A DNA stretch of 5,370 bases from contig DAOWNY010000130.1 in NCBI GenBank assembly GCA_030642325.1, positions 1 through 5,370 of the forward strand, given 5' to 3'. The notes under the pieces are model-generated. The model saw nothing but the letters and a program-made list of their open reading frames with translations. It searched no databases and was not told where the DNA came from. The stretch is from Deltaproteobacteria bacterium. GTDB taxonomy: Bacteria > Desulfobacterota > DAOWNY01. How positions within the stretch are numbered: the stretch's first letter is position 1; each line of letters begins with the position of its first letter. Positions 5,275-5,370 of the stretch are shown in pieces. The position numbers and the translations under genes are program-made.

Positions 5275-5370
5275 CAAATGACGCACCTTGCTTGTCTTTT
5301 TCCCTTTCTGCGGCGTTACGACTTCAGTTACATAGAAATACTATACGCCTTCAGTCGTGCCTTGCAGAAA
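5275..5370. other. Unassigned sequence at right edge
   Basis: On the minus strand an open run (YFYVTEVVTPQKGKKTSKVR...) leads in frame into the RAVAFNPD piece of the OLD-type remnant, after a TAG at about 5340. It has no identifiable start codon with a ribosome site. It may be scrambled 5' sequence of the same dead gene or material from an unrelated source; I cannot tell. Confidence 0.25.

Noticed and set aside
4184..5370. CRISPR array, tRNA or rRNA in the non-coding right end
   Set aside because: No regularly spaced identical repeats, no tRNA-like cloverleaf and no rRNA-like conserved sequence were seen.

Overview
The left four-fifths of this window (45-4120) is one compact minus-strand gene cluster. 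Read in the direction of transcription, from high to low coordinates, it holds three consecutive GH130-family proteins (glycoside phosphorylase / beta-mannosidase-like) and then a GT4-type glycosyltransferase. The first two GH130 genes are 1 nt apart, the second and third overlap by 4 nt (ATGA), and the GT4 gene follows after 38 nt. Each start has a recognisable Shine-Dalgarno sequence. This looks like one operon for making or turning over an intracellular beta-mannoside-type glycan. GH130 enzymes are known to phosphorolyse or hydrolyse beta-mannosides, but the actual substrate cannot be read from sequence.

The most unusual protein is the first GH130 (3185-4120). It is a close tandem paralogue of the second, yet several residues conserved in its two neighbours are substituted: the EDPR-motif Asp, the Arg of LLRVE, the Asp of NKDG, and the His of the EIYHG motif. 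The reading frame is intact. It looks like a pseudo-phosphorylase or a paralogue with a changed function.

The right 1.2 kb (4184-5370) has no intact convincing gene. It holds (i) a patch of degenerate inverted repeats (4177-4559) of the TTCACGGTTCAC and GCTAATCGCTC types; (ii) an open but startless 60-codon stretch (4644-4826, minus); (iii) a near-consensus sigma-A/sigma-70 promoter pointing left toward the cluster (4841-4869); and (iv) a decayed N-terminal piece of an OLD-family ATPase/nuclease with a clear Walker A motif and two single-base frameshifts (about 5079-5274, minus). It reads as a genome junk or turnover zone beside a maintained metabolic operon.

The organism is probably a bacterium of moderate GC content. 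Strong purine-rich Shine-Dalgarno sites, ATG starts and the style of intergenic repeats suggest a Firmicute (Clostridia-like), but no marker gene is present, so this is only a guess.
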